DNA of 64,000 nt, taken from the NCBI RefSeq assembly GCF_000013885.1, contig NC_007964.1:3520001-3584000 (forward strand). The letters are read 5' to 3'. A program made the translations under genes and the position numbers. The stretch's first letter is position 1. Every line of letters starts with the position of its first letter. The stretch comes from Nitrobacter hamburgensis X14. GTDB taxonomy: Bacteria > Pseudomonadota > Alphaproteobacteria > Rhizobiales > Xanthobacteraceae. This document shows positions 27,563-36,411 of the stretch, one piece after another. The notes below the pieces were generated by a model, which had not been told where the DNA came from, did not search any database, and worked only from the letters and a program-made list of their open reading frames with translations.

Positions 27563-28432
27563 ATGACCTCCGATCACGCACCCACCGTCCGAGAACTCAT
27601 GGCCTTTTATCTCGAGGCCGGGGTGGATTGTGCGCTGGGGGATGGGCCGGTCGACCGCCTGTCCGCGCCCGACTTGGCCGCCCCCGATTTGGCCGCCCCC
27701 GACCGGCCGGTCGTCGCGCCGGCGGGAACCGGTCCCGTTCCTGCGGGGAAACCGCCAGACCGCGCGGTCACGGCAGCGCCTCGCGTCGGGATCGCGCCGC
27801 CTCCGGAGATTGCCATCGAATCCGCGCGCGAGGCCGCGCGCACCGCCCCTTCGCTCGAAGCGCTGCGGACATTGCTCGACACTTTCGACGGCTGCGCGTT
27901 GAAGTTCACCGCGTCGCGGCTGGTTTTCGCCGACGGCAATCCGCATGCGCGCCTGATGTTCGTCGGCGAGGCGCCGGGACGCGACGAGGATATCGAGGGC
28001 CTGCCGTTCGTCGGCCGTTCAGGCCAGCTTCTCAACCGGATGATCGCGGCGATCGGCCTCACGCGCAGCGACGTCTACATCGCCAACGTCATTCCATGGC
28101 GGCCGCCCGGCAACCGGACGCCGACGCCGCAGGAAACCCAGATATGCCTGCCGTTCATCCGGCGCCAGATCGAACTGGTGAACCCCGACGTTCTGGTCAC
28201 GCTCGGCAATCCATCGACGCAAACGCTGCTGCCGACCCGCGAGGGAATCATGAAGACCCGCGGCAAATGGTTCGACTACGACACCGACACGCGAACGATC
28301 CGCGCGATGGCGACGTTCCATCCGGCATACCTTCTGCGCTCGCCGTCCTCCAAACGGATGGCGTGGCTCGATTTGCGCGCCATCGCCAAGGCGCTGAAAG
28401 ATATGGCGCTGGAGCGGTCGGCGCAGGCTTGA
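27563..28432 (+). CDS. Uracil-DNA glycosylase, family 4/5 (iron-sulfur type)
   Basis: This 289-residue protein removes uracil from DNA, starting base-excision repair. It has the family motif MFVGEAPGRDEDIEGLPFVGRSG and the C-terminal active-site motif FHPAYLLRSP. Cys residues around DGCALKFTA and in QICLPF, with others, fit the 4Fe-4S site. The N-terminal 100 residues are a Pro/Ala-rich extension with a LAAPD tandem repeat and are variable. It starts 30 bases after a family B element. Confidence 0.92.
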   Translation: MTSDHAPTVRELMAFYLEAGVDCALGDGPVDRLSAPDLAAPDLAAPDRPVVAPAGTGPVPAGKPPDRAVTAAPRVGIAPPPEIAIESAREAARTAPSLEALRTLLDTFDGCALKFTASRLVFADGNPHARLMFVGEAPGRDEDIEGLPFVGRSGQLLNRMIAAIGLTRSDVYIANVIPWRPPGNRTPTPQETQICLPFIRRQIELVNPDVLVTLGNPSTQTLLPTREGIMKTRGKWFDYDTDTRTIRAMATFHPAYLLRSPSSKRMAWLDLRAIAKALKDMALERSAQA

Positions 28433-28443
28433 TTGGCTTGGCG

Positions 28444-29952
28444 TCACGGCGCTGTCGGCCGGACGATGGCCCAACCGATCCGCAACGAGGGCAGCCGGCC
28501 GTTGACGAGGCGCTCGAACGCGCGCGGAATCTCCGGAACGATGCCCGGAAACCGCTTTGCGATGGCCTCGGGAGGCGTGCCCGCGGTATCGGACGCGCGC
28601 CAGACCACGACGCCGCCGAGTTCGTTGAACCTCGCAAACGTCATCCACGGCGTGCGCTCAGGCGCGGCATCGAGCAGAAGATGCGGCCGCGACGGACCGA
28701 GCGCGACGAGGGCCGCGAGTTGCGGATCGCCGGCGACCGCCTGCAGCGGGCGGTTGGTGCGACGCTCGAAATTCTCGCCGAAGAAACGGCCGATCGCCGA
28801 CGCTGGTATAGATGTTGCAACCTCGGTGCTTGCGAACCACGGCTGAACAACGGTGGTCGCAATCACCGCAAGCGCCGGAGCCACGACGGCGGCGAGCCAC
28901 GCCACGCGCAGCACACGCAGGCGGCGCAGATGAATCAGGTCGCCGGAGAGCAGGACGACCGCAAGACCCGACATCAACAGCGCAATCGCCACACCGCCGA
29001 CGACGTGATCGACCCCGAACAGCGCCGCAACGAGACTTCCGCCAAGCGCCGGCGCGAGGGCGAAGACGTAGACGAAATTCTGCGCCAACGGATCGGCCGG
29101 CGGCCGGACGATCACCGGCGCGTCTTCAGGCTTCCAATTGACGAGTTCGGAATTGAGGACGACCAGCAGCACAAGGCCGGCCATCGCGACCATGAGTGAG
29201 AGGAGCAGTTCACCCCAGCGCAACAGCCGCAGATGCAGTACGTCCAAAGCCGGCCAGGGCGGCGCACCGAGCACGTCGGCACGCACCAGCCAGATCAGGT
29301 ACGGCAGCGCGAGCACCGTAATCACCAGCAGCGCGAACAGCCAATCGATCGACTCCAAGGCGTTTCGTCCGCGCTCCGTCGCCAGGGCGAACACGGCCAG
29401 CGCCAGCAGCAACCCGGCCGCCGCCGGCGTGGTCAGCAGCAACAGGCCGGCTTCGATCGACAGCGCGAACCACGCATTGCGGCGACCCTGCCCGATGACC
29501 TGCCAGGCATGCAGCAGCAGCAGCGCCCACAGCGGGAAAGCGAGCACCAGCGGACCGAATGTCAGGCCGGGCGCCCCGAACGCGGTGACCGTCATGGTCA
29601 GCAGGACGGCAAGGACCGCCTGCTGGCTGCCGACGATGGTCCGGGCCAGTTCGTACAGAACCCGGAATGCAACGATGAAGCAAAGCTGCGACAGCACGTA
29701 GACGCCGAACATGTGGTTGCCGGCGGCGCGATAGGCGATGTCGGCGAGCCAGAATGCGAGCGGCGGCCCGAGATCCGTTCCGACCTGATATTCCCGGCCG
29801 AACGCCAGCGCGGTCGCGAGATCACCAGGCGGACCTCGGTACAACAAGAGCGGCACCAGCAGCCAGATCGCCGCCTGGAACAGCGCCACGATCCAGAACA
29901 CCAGCAGCGGCCGGGCGCGGATCAGTTCGACAACCAGCGAGGTGAAGCGCAT
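28444..29952 (-). CDS. Integral membrane glycosyltransferase (GT-C/PMT-like)
   Basis: This 502-residue protein has about 10-11 hydrophobic segments and a hydrophilic C-terminal domain. An acidic pair near the first loop (GDLATALAFGREYQVGTDLGPP) resembles the catalytic acidic loop of GT-C transferases such as ArnT/PMT. It probably transfers a sugar from a lipid carrier in the inner membrane; acceptor unknown. Its 3' end lies 11 bases from the convergent glycosylase gene. Confidence 0.75.
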   Translation of the reverse strand: MRFTSLVVELIRARPLLVFWIVALFQAAIWLLVPLLLYRGPPGDLATALAFGREYQVGTDLGPPLAFWLADIAYRAAGNHMFGVYVLSQLCFIVAFRVLYELARTIVGSQQAVLAVLLTMTVTAFGAPGLTFGPLVLAFPLWALLLLHAWQVIGQGRRNAWFALSIEAGLLLLTTPAAAGLLLALAVFALATERGRNALESIDWLFALLVITVLALPYLIWLVRADVLGAPPWPALDVLHLRLLRWGELLLSLMVAMAGLVLLVVLNSELVNWKPEDAPVIVRPPADPLAQNFVYVFALAPALGGSLVAALFGVDHVVGGVAIALLMSGLAVVLLSGDLIHLRRLRVLRVAWLAAVVAPALAVIATTVVQPWFASTEVATSIPASAIGRFFGENFERRTNRPLQAVAGDPQLAALVALGPSRPHLLLDAAPERTPWMTFARFNELGGVVVWRASDTAGTPPEAIAKRFPGIVPEIPRAFERLVNGRLPSLRIGWAIVRPTAP

Positions 29953-30056
29953 GAAGGGCCTGATGGCGGCGGGTCTTGCGGAGTTCCGGGTGCGCGTGAG
30001 TGAGGTGCCTGTGAGTGATAAGGCGCGTGAGCCGGCGAGGCAACCGGCCCGACCGG

Positions 30057-30785
30057 TCAGATCGTCGCCTCGATCGATATCCCGGCCGATGTTTCGGTCG
30101 CGGAGGCGCTCTCCCCGATCGGTGGCGCGCGGTGACGTTCGCGCGCCGCAACCACCGGCGCAAAGAAGCTGCGATGATGCGGACTCGGCCCGAGACGGCC
30201 GAGCGCCTCGAGATGCGCCGGGACGCCATAGCCCTTGTGAGTCTCAAAGCCGTAGCCGGGGCAGTCTTGCGCGAGCTTGCACATCAGCCGGTCGCGCGTG
30301 ACCTTGGCGACGATCGAGGCGGCCGCGATCGACAGCACGATACCGTCGCCGCCGATCACCGGCTCGCACGCGCAAGCGATCTCGATCCGGTCGCGGCCGT
30401 CGACGAACACATGCCGCGGCATATCCGGCAGCGCATGGACCGCGCGCGCCAGGGCCCACAGCGAGGCGCGCAGGATATTGTCGCGGTCGATCCGAGCGGT
30501 CGACGCGAAGGCCACCGCGAAAGACGCGGTTGCTGTGATCTCCTCGAACAGTTCCTCCCGCCGCGCCGCCGTGAGACGCTTGGAATCGTCGATGCCTTTG
30601 GGAATACGCTTCGGATCGAGCACCACCGCGGCGGCGACCACAGGTCCCGCCAGCGGCCCGCGCCCGACCTCGTCGCAACCCGCGACCGGCCAGACGCCGC
30701 GCTTGAGGAGCGCGCGCTCATGCTGGAAGCTCGGTGCGACGGCCGGCGATCTCCCCGGTCTGTCCCTGGATGGTTCCCGAATCAT
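30057..30785 (-). CDS. rnhB: Ribonuclease HII
   Basis: This enzyme of about 242 residues nicks RNA in RNA:DNA hybrids and removes misincorporated ribonucleotides. The N-terminal active-site motif GCDEVGRGPLAGPVVAAAVVL carries the first acidic pair (D and E), and VFVDGRDRIEI plus SIVAKVTRDRLM are typical of the family. I chose the ATG at 30785 (MIREPSRDRPG); a start at 30860 would add 25 residues. It ends with a variable Ala/Ser tail. Confidence 0.93.
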   Translation of the reverse strand: MIREPSRDRPGRSPAVAPSFQHERALLKRGVWPVAGCDEVGRGPLAGPVVAAAVVLDPKRIPKGIDDSKRLTAARREELFEEITATASFAVAFASTARIDRDNILRASLWALARAVHALPDMPRHVFVDGRDRIEIACACEPVIGGDGIVLSIAAASIVAKVTRDRLMCKLAQDCPGYGFETHKGYGVPAHLEALGRLGPSPHHRSFFAPVVAARERHRAPPIGESASATETSAGISIEATI

Positions 30786-30854
30786 GCCGGAATGGTGCGA
30801 AAACCAACTCGCCGACGCAACCAGGAACCGGGCGCTGTGCCCGTTATTCCGGCG

Positions 30855-30995
30855 CGTCATTGCCGGGCATAGCCGTTCGACGACGGCGTCACTTCCGCTC
30901 GCCTATGCGAAGAACGGCGTCGCTTCCGCTTGCCTATACCCGGCAATCCATCCGTCTTTTGGAAGATGGATGCCCGGATCAAGTCCGGGCATGAC
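30855..30995. repeat. Family C palindromic repeat
   Basis: CGTCATTGCCGGGC ... GTCCGGGCATGACG outer arms and catccgtctt / aagatggatg inner arms. A central direct duplication (cgtcacttccgctcgcctat / cgtcgcttccgcttgcctat, about 35 bp apart) enlarges this copy. It lies in the 240-base gap between rnhB and the radical SAM gene. Confidence 0.8.
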
Positions 30996-31025
30996 GATGA
31001 TGCTTCGATCAAACGCGGGAGGACT

Positions 31026-32189
31026 CTAAAACAAACTCAACTGCTGCCCGCCGCGTTTCGGCTTCGCGAAATGATCCGTCGTCAGCCTCAAACGCCGCTT
31101 GTTGAGGCCAAGCTTTTCGCAGGCGATCTCGAAGCGGCGACCGATCATCCACGCCATCGGCCCGGTGCCTTTCATCCGCTCGCCCCATTGCGAATCGTAG
31201 TCGCGGCCGTTGCGCATGTCCCGGATCAGCGCGAAGACACGACGGTAGCGGTCGGGGTAGTTCGCCATCAGCCATTCGCGGAACAGATCGCGCACCTCGA
31301 GCGGCAGGCGCAGCAGCACATAGCTCGCTTCCCTGACGCCGGCATGGGCGGCGGCATCGAGAATCCGCTCGATCTCGGAGTCGTTCAGCGCCGGAATCAC
31401 AGGCGCCACCATCACCGTGGTCGGAATGCCCGCTTCCGACAGCATTCGCAGCGCTTCCAGCCGCCTCTGTGGGGTCGACGCGCGCGGCTCCATGGTGCGT
31501 GCAAGCTTGGAATCGAGCGACGTCACCGAAATCGCGACCTTGGCGAGGTTGCGCTTCGCCATGCGCGACAGGATGTCGATGTCGCGCGTCACCAGCGCCG
31601 ATTTCGTCACGATGCCGACCGGATGCGAGGTGCGCTCCAGCACTTCGAGGATGCCGCGCATGATTTTACTGTCGCGCTCGATCGGCTGGTAGGGATCGGT
31701 GTTGGTCCCGATCGCGATCATCTTCGGCTCGTAGCCCTCCGCGGCCAGTTCCTTCTCCAGCAAGACCGGAGCGTCCGGCTTCGCGAACAGCTTCGATTCG
31801 AAATCCAGCCCTGGGGACAGGCCGAGATAGGCGTGGCTCGGCCGCGCGAAGCAGTAGACGCAGCCGTGCTCGCAGCCGCGATAGGGATTGATCGAGCGGT
31901 CGAAGCCGATGTCGGGCGAGTCGTTGCGGGTAATGACTTTTCGCGCGGTATCGACCGCAACCGTGGTCTTGAACGGCGGCAACTCGTCGAGACTCTGCCA
32001 GCCGTCGTCGAAGGCCGTCCGCGCCTCAGTCTCGTAGCGGCCGCTGACATTGGATTGCGCGCCGCGCCCCCTCCGCCGCTCGCGATCGATGGCGGCCTCA
32101 AGCTCGGTAAAAGGAGTCAAGGTGCCCGCCGATCCGGGGGGCGGCGTGACCGGCGGGTGCTTGCGGGCAACAGAAGACGCTCTGCTCAT
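31026..32189 (-). CDS. Radical SAM protein, PA0069/SplB-like
   Basis: This 387-residue protein has a radical SAM cluster motif CEHGCVYC within NPYRGCEHGCVYCFARPSH. Further pieces (IAIGTNTDPYQPIERD and IVTKSALVTRDIDIL) match the PA0069 family related to spore photoproduct lyase. Radical SAM chemistry on DNA or other substrates is likely, but no function is established for the family as far as I know. It is monocistronic or the second gene after moaB, 62 bases away. Confidence 0.85.
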   Translation of the reverse strand: MSRASSVARKHPPVTPPPGSAGTLTPFTELEAAIDRERRRGRGAQSNVSGRYETEARTAFDDGWQSLDELPPFKTTVAVDTARKVITRNDSPDIGFDRSINPYRGCEHGCVYCFARPSHAYLGLSPGLDFESKLFAKPDAPVLLEKELAAEGYEPKMIAIGTNTDPYQPIERDSKIMRGILEVLERTSHPVGIVTKSALVTRDIDILSRMAKRNLAKVAISVTSLDSKLARTMEPRASTPQRRLEALRMLSEAGIPTTVMVAPVIPALNDSEIERILDAAAHAGVREASYVLLRLPLEVRDLFREWLMANYPDRYRRVFALIRDMRNGRDYDSQWGERMKGTGPMAWMIGRRFEIACEKLGLNKRRLRLTTDHFAKPKRGGQQLSLF

Positions 32190-32251
32190 GGCAAGACCAT
32201 AGCACGCGATCAGAACAAATCAAGAACATAGTCCGGCGTTCTTGCACGCCG

Positions 32252-32815
32252 TCAGGCCGACGCGCCCTTCGCCTTCGGGCGGCGCAGGTGTTCGTCGAGC
32301 CGCGGCATGATCTCGACGAAGTTGCAGGGACGCGTGCGGTAATCGAGCTGGGGCGCGAGGATACCGTCCCAGCCGTCGCGGCAGGCGCCCGGCGAGCCGG
32401 GCAGGCAGAAGATAAAGGTCGAGCCCGCGGTGCCGGCGGTGGCGCGGCTCTGGATCGTCGAGGTGCCGATCTTGGCGTGGCTCAACATGTGGAACGCGAT
32501 CGAGAAGCCATCCATCCGCTTCTCGAACAGCGGCTCGACGGCCTCCGGTGTGACGTCGCGCCCGGTGAAACCGGTTCCGCCGGTGGTGATGACGACATCG
32601 ATGCTCGCGTCAGCGATCCATTTTTTCACCAGGGCCTGGATCGCCTCGACATCGTCGGTGACGATCTCGCGCGCGCCGAGCTTGTGACCGGCGGCGGTCA
32701 ACCGCTCCGCCAGCGTCGTGCCCGACTTGTCGTCGGCGAGCGAGCGCGTGTCGGAAACGGTCAGCACCGCGACGTTGAGCGGGATGAAGGGTTTCGATTC
32801 GTCGATGGAGGGCAT
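32252..32815 (-). CDS. moaB: Molybdenum cofactor biosynthesis protein MoaB
   Basis: This protein of about 187 residues belongs to the MogA/MoaB fold that binds molybdopterin and supports adenylylation or metal insertion. Visible motifs are LTVSDTRSLADDKSG, VITTGGTGFTGRDVTPEA and FCLPGSPGACRDGW. The start at 32815 (MPSIDES) is favoured because AAGGA lies 9 bases upstream; the ATG at 32824 would abut it. No other moa genes are adjacent. Confidence 0.92.
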   Translation of the reverse strand: MPSIDESKPFIPLNVAVLTVSDTRSLADDKSGTTLAERLTAAGHKLGAREIVTDDVEAIQALVKKWIADASIDVVITTGGTGFTGRDVTPEAVEPLFEKRMDGFSIAFHMLSHAKIGTSTIQSRATAGTAGSTFIFCLPGSPGACRDGWDGILAPQLDYRTRPCNFVEIMPRLDEHLRRPKAKGASA

Positions 32816-32852
32816 GGACCTCATTCCTTCGCGCGCTTTGACGGCAACCTCA

Positions 32853-32938
32853 CCGTCATTGCGAGGAGCTCAAGGGCGGCGCGTAGCGTCGTCCCGACGG
32901 TGAAGTTCTGGATTGCTTCGCTGCGCTCGCAATGACGG
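32853..32938. repeat. CGTCATTGCGAG-type palindrome
   Basis: Ends ccgtcattgcgag / ctcgcaatgacgg form the outer stem of an 86-bp repeat between moaB and the zinc peptidase gene; inner arms carry ctggattgcttcgc-type sequence. A related copy is at 48816-48900. Confidence 0.8.
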
Positions 32939-32952
32939 ATCGAACTGCGCCT

Positions 32953-33876
32953 TCACAAACGATCCGTCGCGAAGGTATTGCAGGCCTGCACGGTGCCCTG
33001 CTGGTAGCCGGTCATGAACCAGCGCTTGCGCTGCGCTGCCGAACCGTGCGTGAACGAGTCCGGTACCACACGGCCGGTCGCCTGCCGCTGCAGCGTATCG
33101 TCGCCGATCGCCGACGCCGTGGTCAGCGCCGCGTCGATATCGCCCGCTTCGAGGAAGCCCGGACGCTTCTTCTCCTCGCGATTGACCCAGACGCCGGAAA
33201 GGCAATCCGCCTGCAGTTCGACCCTGACCTGCAGCGCGTTCGCCTCGGCCTTGCTGCCCGCCTGCTGCTGCAATCGCGTCACGCGCGGCAGGATGCCGAG
33301 CAGGTTCTGAATGTGGTGCCCGGCCTCATGCGCAATGATGTAGGCCGCGGTGAACTTGCAGGCGTTGCCCGAGCAGCCATGGAAGCGGGTTTCCACCTGC
33401 CGGAAGAAATTGGTGTCGAGGAATATCTGTTTGTCCGGCGGGCAATAGAACGGCCCCATCGCGGACTGCGCCATGCCGCAGCGTCCGCCATTGGTGGCGT
33501 TGCGAAACAGCACGATGCGGGGCCCCGAATAGCTCTGCCCGCTCGCCCTGAAGATTTCGCTCCAGCGGTCGTCGATTTCGCCGAGCACGCCGGAGATCAT
33601 GCTGCCCATGTCGTCGGACGGCGCACCGGCCTTGCCGGACGACGAGCGGCTGTCGGTCTGATGGGTCGGCGCCTGGCCGCCGGTCAGGATTTCCGCGCCG
33701 CCGATCAGGATGCGCGGATCGATGCCGAATGCATAGCCAACCAGGCTGAGTACGACAATGGTGCCGACGCCGAGGCCGCCGCGGCCGATTCCAAACCCAC
33801 CGCCTCCGCCCATGCCGCCGCCGTCGTCGCGACGGTCGTCGATGTTGTCGCTGCGGCGAAAATCGTCATAACGCAT
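32953..33876 (-). CDS. YpfJ-type neutral zinc metallopeptidase
   Basis: This is a 307-residue protein from the ATG at 33876 (MRYDDFRRSDNIDDRRDDG). After a Gly-rich segment and one hydrophobic anchor (GTIVVLSLVGYAFG) comes the peptidase domain with zinc motif HEAGHH and a downstream acidic ligand in ELQADCLSGVW. It is probably membrane-anchored with the catalytic part facing the periplasm. Function is unknown in most species. Confidence 0.88.
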   Translation of the reverse strand: MRYDDFRRSDNIDDRRDDGGGMGGGGGFGIGRGGLGVGTIVVLSLVGYAFGIDPRILIGGAEILTGGQAPTHQTDSRSSSGKAGAPSDDMGSMISGVLGEIDDRWSEIFRASGQSYSGPRIVLFRNATNGGRCGMAQSAMGPFYCPPDKQIFLDTNFFRQVETRFHGCSGNACKFTAAYIIAHEAGHHIQNLLGILPRVTRLQQQAGSKAEANALQVRVELQADCLSGVWVNREEKKRPGFLEAGDIDAALTTASAIGDDTLQRQATGRVVPDSFTHGSAAQRKRWFMTGYQQGTVQACNTFATDRL

Positions 33877-34262
33877 GGCGTCCGTCCTCGTGTCAGATCG
33901 ATCATGACATCGCCGCAAGGGCGACACCAACGTAAAATTTCCACCTCGTTAATCAATAGCCTGCCCGGCAATAATTGCCTAGTGGAGTGAATTTGATAGT
34001 TGCGTCCGGGGCGCACGGCGACGCCTCGACCGGCGCCGACGATGAAGTCCAGCGACCGCAACCGCGCACATGAATCGGAAAATGATATCGGTCATCGAGA
34101 ACGATATCGGTTCTGCGCGCCACGTTGCGAAACGCGTCCGCAAATCAAACGAAAGACGTTCTGCAGTTAAGTCGATTTTTACTTTGGCAGGTCACTGTAG
34201 CGCCAGTCGGTTGTTAGGTCCCGCGTCGCCGACAGCGTCGCCTGAGTCAGAGTAGTCGAGTC
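33877..34262. other. Regulatory region upstream of ccrM
   Basis: This 386-base gap holds a 19-bp family B left-end fragment (33979-33997, cctagtggagtgaatttga), then about 180 bases of lower GC content leading to ccrM. A short frame at 34070-34255 has no ribosome site or recognisable domain and is not called. Likely control sites are listed separately. Confidence 0.55.
34167..34182 (+). promoter_or_regulatory. CtrA-like box upstream of ccrM
   Basis: TTAA-gtcgatt-TTTAC matches 8 of 9 defined positions of the CtrA consensus TTAA-N7-TTAAC. In Caulobacter and several Rhizobiales, ccrM transcription is activated by CtrA late in the cell cycle. Position 80 bases before the start codon fits a promoter role. 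Confidence 0.5.
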
Positions 34263-34318
34263 ATGGGTGTGTCGCGTCGCGGGGCGTCTGCAAGGGCGCC
34301 CCGCACCAAATTTGACTC
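34244..34318 (+). promoter_or_regulatory. Cluster of GANTC (CcrM target) sites at the ccrM start
   Basis: GAGTC at 34244-34248 and 34258-34262 (abutting the ATG) and GACTC at 34314-34318 are three CcrM recognition sites within 75 bases. Methylation of GANTC sites in the ccrM leader shuts off ccrM in Caulobacter, so the same feedback is possible here. Confidence 0.5.
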
Positions 34319-35393
34319 TCCCGCTTCGCGCATCATCGTTGGCGACTGCGTCGCCGCGATGTCGAAGCTTCCATCCGGATCAGCCGATCTGGTCTTCGCG
34401 GATCCACCCTACAATCTGCAACTCAAGGGCGATCTCAAGCGTCCCGACGAATCGCACGTCGATGCCGTCAACGACGACTGGGACAAGTTCTCGTCCTTCG
34501 CAGCGTACGACGATTTCACCCGCGCCTGGCTGCTCGCCTGCCGCCGCGTCATGAAGCCGACGGCCACCATCTGGGTGATCGGATCGTATCACAACATCTT
34601 CCGGGTCGGCGCGATCATGCAGGACCTCGGCTTCTGGGTCCTCAACGACATCGTCTGGCGCAAGACCAACCCGATGCCGAATTTCCGCGGCCGTCGCTTC
34701 ACCAATGCCCACGAAACCATGATCTGGGCCGCGCGCGACGAGAACGCCAAGGGCTACACGTTCAACTACGAGGCGTTGAAGGCCTCCAACGAGGACGTGC
34801 AGGCGCGATCGGACTGGCTGATTCCGCTCTGCACCGGCAACGAACGGCTGAAGGACAAAGACGGCAGGAAAGTTCATCCGACCCAGAAGCCCGAGGGCCT
34901 GCTGGCGCGGGTGCTGCTGTCGTCGTCAAGGCCCGGCGATCTCATCATCGATCCGTTCAACGGCACCGGCACCACCGGAGCGGTCGCCAAGCGTCTCGGC
35001 CGCAACTATATCGGCTTCGAGCGCGATCAGACCTACGCCGCCGCCGCCGAGAAACGCATCGCGGCCATCGAACCGCTGCCGGAAGCCACCATCGCCCCGT
35101 TCATGACCGCGCGCGAAGCGCCGCGCGTGGCGTTCTCCGAACTGATCGAGCGCGGCATGATCTCGCCCGGTGCGAAACTCGTCGACGCAAAGAAGCGTCA
35201 TGGCGCGTTGGTGCGCGCCGACGGCGCCATCATGCTCGGCGACAAGGTCGGATCGATTCACCGCATCGGCGCGGTGGCGCAAGGTGCGGGCGCCTGCAAC
35301 GGCTGGACCTTCTGGCACATCGAAACCAGCAAGGGCCTCAGGCTGATCGACGAGTTGCGCGCCGAAATCCGCAGCGAGATGGCGGCCGGCTGA
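34263..35393 (+). CDS. ccrM: Cell-cycle DNA adenine methyltransferase CcrM (GANTC)
   Basis: This 376-residue N6-adenine methyltransferase recognises GANTC and controls alphaproteobacterial cell-cycle transcription. The catalytic motif DPPYNLQL comes before the SAM motif FNGTGTTGAVAKRLGR, the beta-class order. The C-terminal extension of about 100 residues (from about residue 275) is the DNA-recognition region typical of CcrM but absent from phage-type homologues. No restriction gene is nearby, agreeing with a solitary regulatory enzyme. Confidence 0.96.
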   Translation: MGVSRRGASARAPRTKFDSPASRIIVGDCVAAMSKLPSGSADLVFADPPYNLQLKGDLKRPDESHVDAVNDDWDKFSSFAAYDDFTRAWLLACRRVMKPTATIWVIGSYHNIFRVGAIMQDLGFWVLNDIVWRKTNPMPNFRGRRFTNAHETMIWAARDENAKGYTFNYEALKASNEDVQARSDWLIPLCTGNERLKDKDGRKVHPTQKPEGLLARVLLSSSRPGDLIIDPFNGTGTTGAVAKRLGRNYIGFERDQTYAAAAEKRIAAIEPLPEATIAPFMTAREAPRVAFSELIERGMISPGAKLVDAKKRHGALVRADGAIMLGDKVGSIHRIGAVAQGAGACNGWTFWHIETSKGLRLIDELRAEIRSEMAAG

Positions 35394-35426
35394 GACGTTC
35401 CGTTCGAATTCCGATCTGACAGCGGA

Positions 35427-35451
35427 CGGCTGTGCGGACAACGCACAGCCG
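35427..35451. terminator. Hairpin downstream of ccrM
   Basis: A perfect 10-bp stem cggctgtgcg / cgcacagccg with loop gacaa, 34 bases after the stop codon. There is no T run, so it may stabilise mRNA or depend on Rho rather than terminate alone. Confidence 0.55.
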
Positions 35452-35562
35452 TACACGCGACTCGTCGGTTGCATTGAGCAAAAAATCCGAGCATGGAATG
35501 ACCCTTCGCGGACATCCGCCCGCGTCCCAATTCATGTCAAGAACAAACAGAGGACCCTTTTG

Positions 35563-36249
35563 ATGCTCACGTTCTATCTCAATGGCGCGCCGAACCCGAA
35601 CAAGGTCGCGCTGTTCCTGGAAGAAGCCGGCCTGCCCTGCGAACTCGTGCCGGTCGACACCCGCAAGGGCGACCAGTTCAAGCCGGATTTCCTGAAAGTG
35701 AATCCGAACGGCAAGGTGCCGGCGATCGACGACGACGGCATCTTCGTGTTCGACAGCAATGCCATCCTGCTTTACCTCGGCGAAAAAACCGGTAAGTTCA
35801 TGCCGGCCAATACGCCGGCCAATCGCGCGCAACTGCTGTCGTGGCTGATGTTTATCGCGAGCGGTCTCGGGCCGTATTCCGGCCAGGCCGTGCACTTCAA
35901 GGATTACGCACCGAAGGGCATGGACTATGCGATCAACCGCTACCTGTTCGAGGCGCATCGTCACTACAAGGTCCTCGACGATCATCTTGCCAACAGCCGT
36001 TACATGGTCGGCGATACCTACACGATTGTCGATATGGCGTTCTGGGGCTGGGCGCGCATGGCGCCCCGCGTGATCGGAGAGAGTGCCGTTGCCAAATATC
36101 CGAACTTCAAGCGGCTGCTCGACGAGGTCTCGGCCCGACCAGCGGCGGCCCGGGCGATCGCGCTGAAGGACAAGTTCACCTTCAAAACGGAAAACGATGA
36201 CGAGGCCAAGGGCTTCCTGTACCGCCATATGACGACGAAGGTAGCCTGA
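35563..36249 (+). CDS. Glutathione S-transferase family protein
   Basis: This is a 228-residue protein from the ATG at 35563, preceded by AGAGGA. The N-terminal thioredoxin-like domain has LNGAPNPNKVALFLEEAG, a cis-Pro loop GKVPAIDDD and the glutathione-binding DSNAILLYLGEK; the helical C-terminal domain carries GDTYTIVDMAFWGW. The pattern is close to YfcG/nu-class enzymes that act on disulfides. The substrate is unknown. Confidence 0.9.
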   Translation: MLTFYLNGAPNPNKVALFLEEAGLPCELVPVDTRKGDQFKPDFLKVNPNGKVPAIDDDGIFVFDSNAILLYLGEKTGKFMPANTPANRAQLLSWLMFIASGLGPYSGQAVHFKDYAPKGMDYAINRYLFEAHRHYKVLDDHLANSRYMVGDTYTIVDMAFWGWARMAPRVIGESAVAKYPNFKRLLDEVSARPAAARAIALKDKFTFKTENDDEAKGFLYRHMTTKVA

Positions 36250-36358
36250 TCGTCCTTCATCAACGGCAACGAGGCCTTTCGGCTCCCACCGGAGGGTCTT
36301 TTGTTTGCGCGGCGCGATGCGGCCGCGACGGCGTCAGATTTTTTCGCCTGTTTTTGAT

Positions 36359-36411
36359 TGAGCGTGATCTTGTCCGAAAACCGGTTCCCACTTTTCGGGA
36401 TCATTGCTCTA
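36359..36411. repeat. Family D hairpin overlapping the mutY stop
   Basis: Outer arms tgagcgtgatc / gatcattgctct and inner arms ccgaaaa / ttttcgg form the familiar rhizobial GAGC-GATC hairpin. Its right end encodes the last residues and stop codon of mutY on the minus strand (LEQ then TGA). Confidence 0.7.

Noticed and set aside
34070..34255. 61-residue frame upstream of ccrM
   Set aside because: No ribosome site, no recognisable domain, and it occupies the presumed ccrM promoter region.
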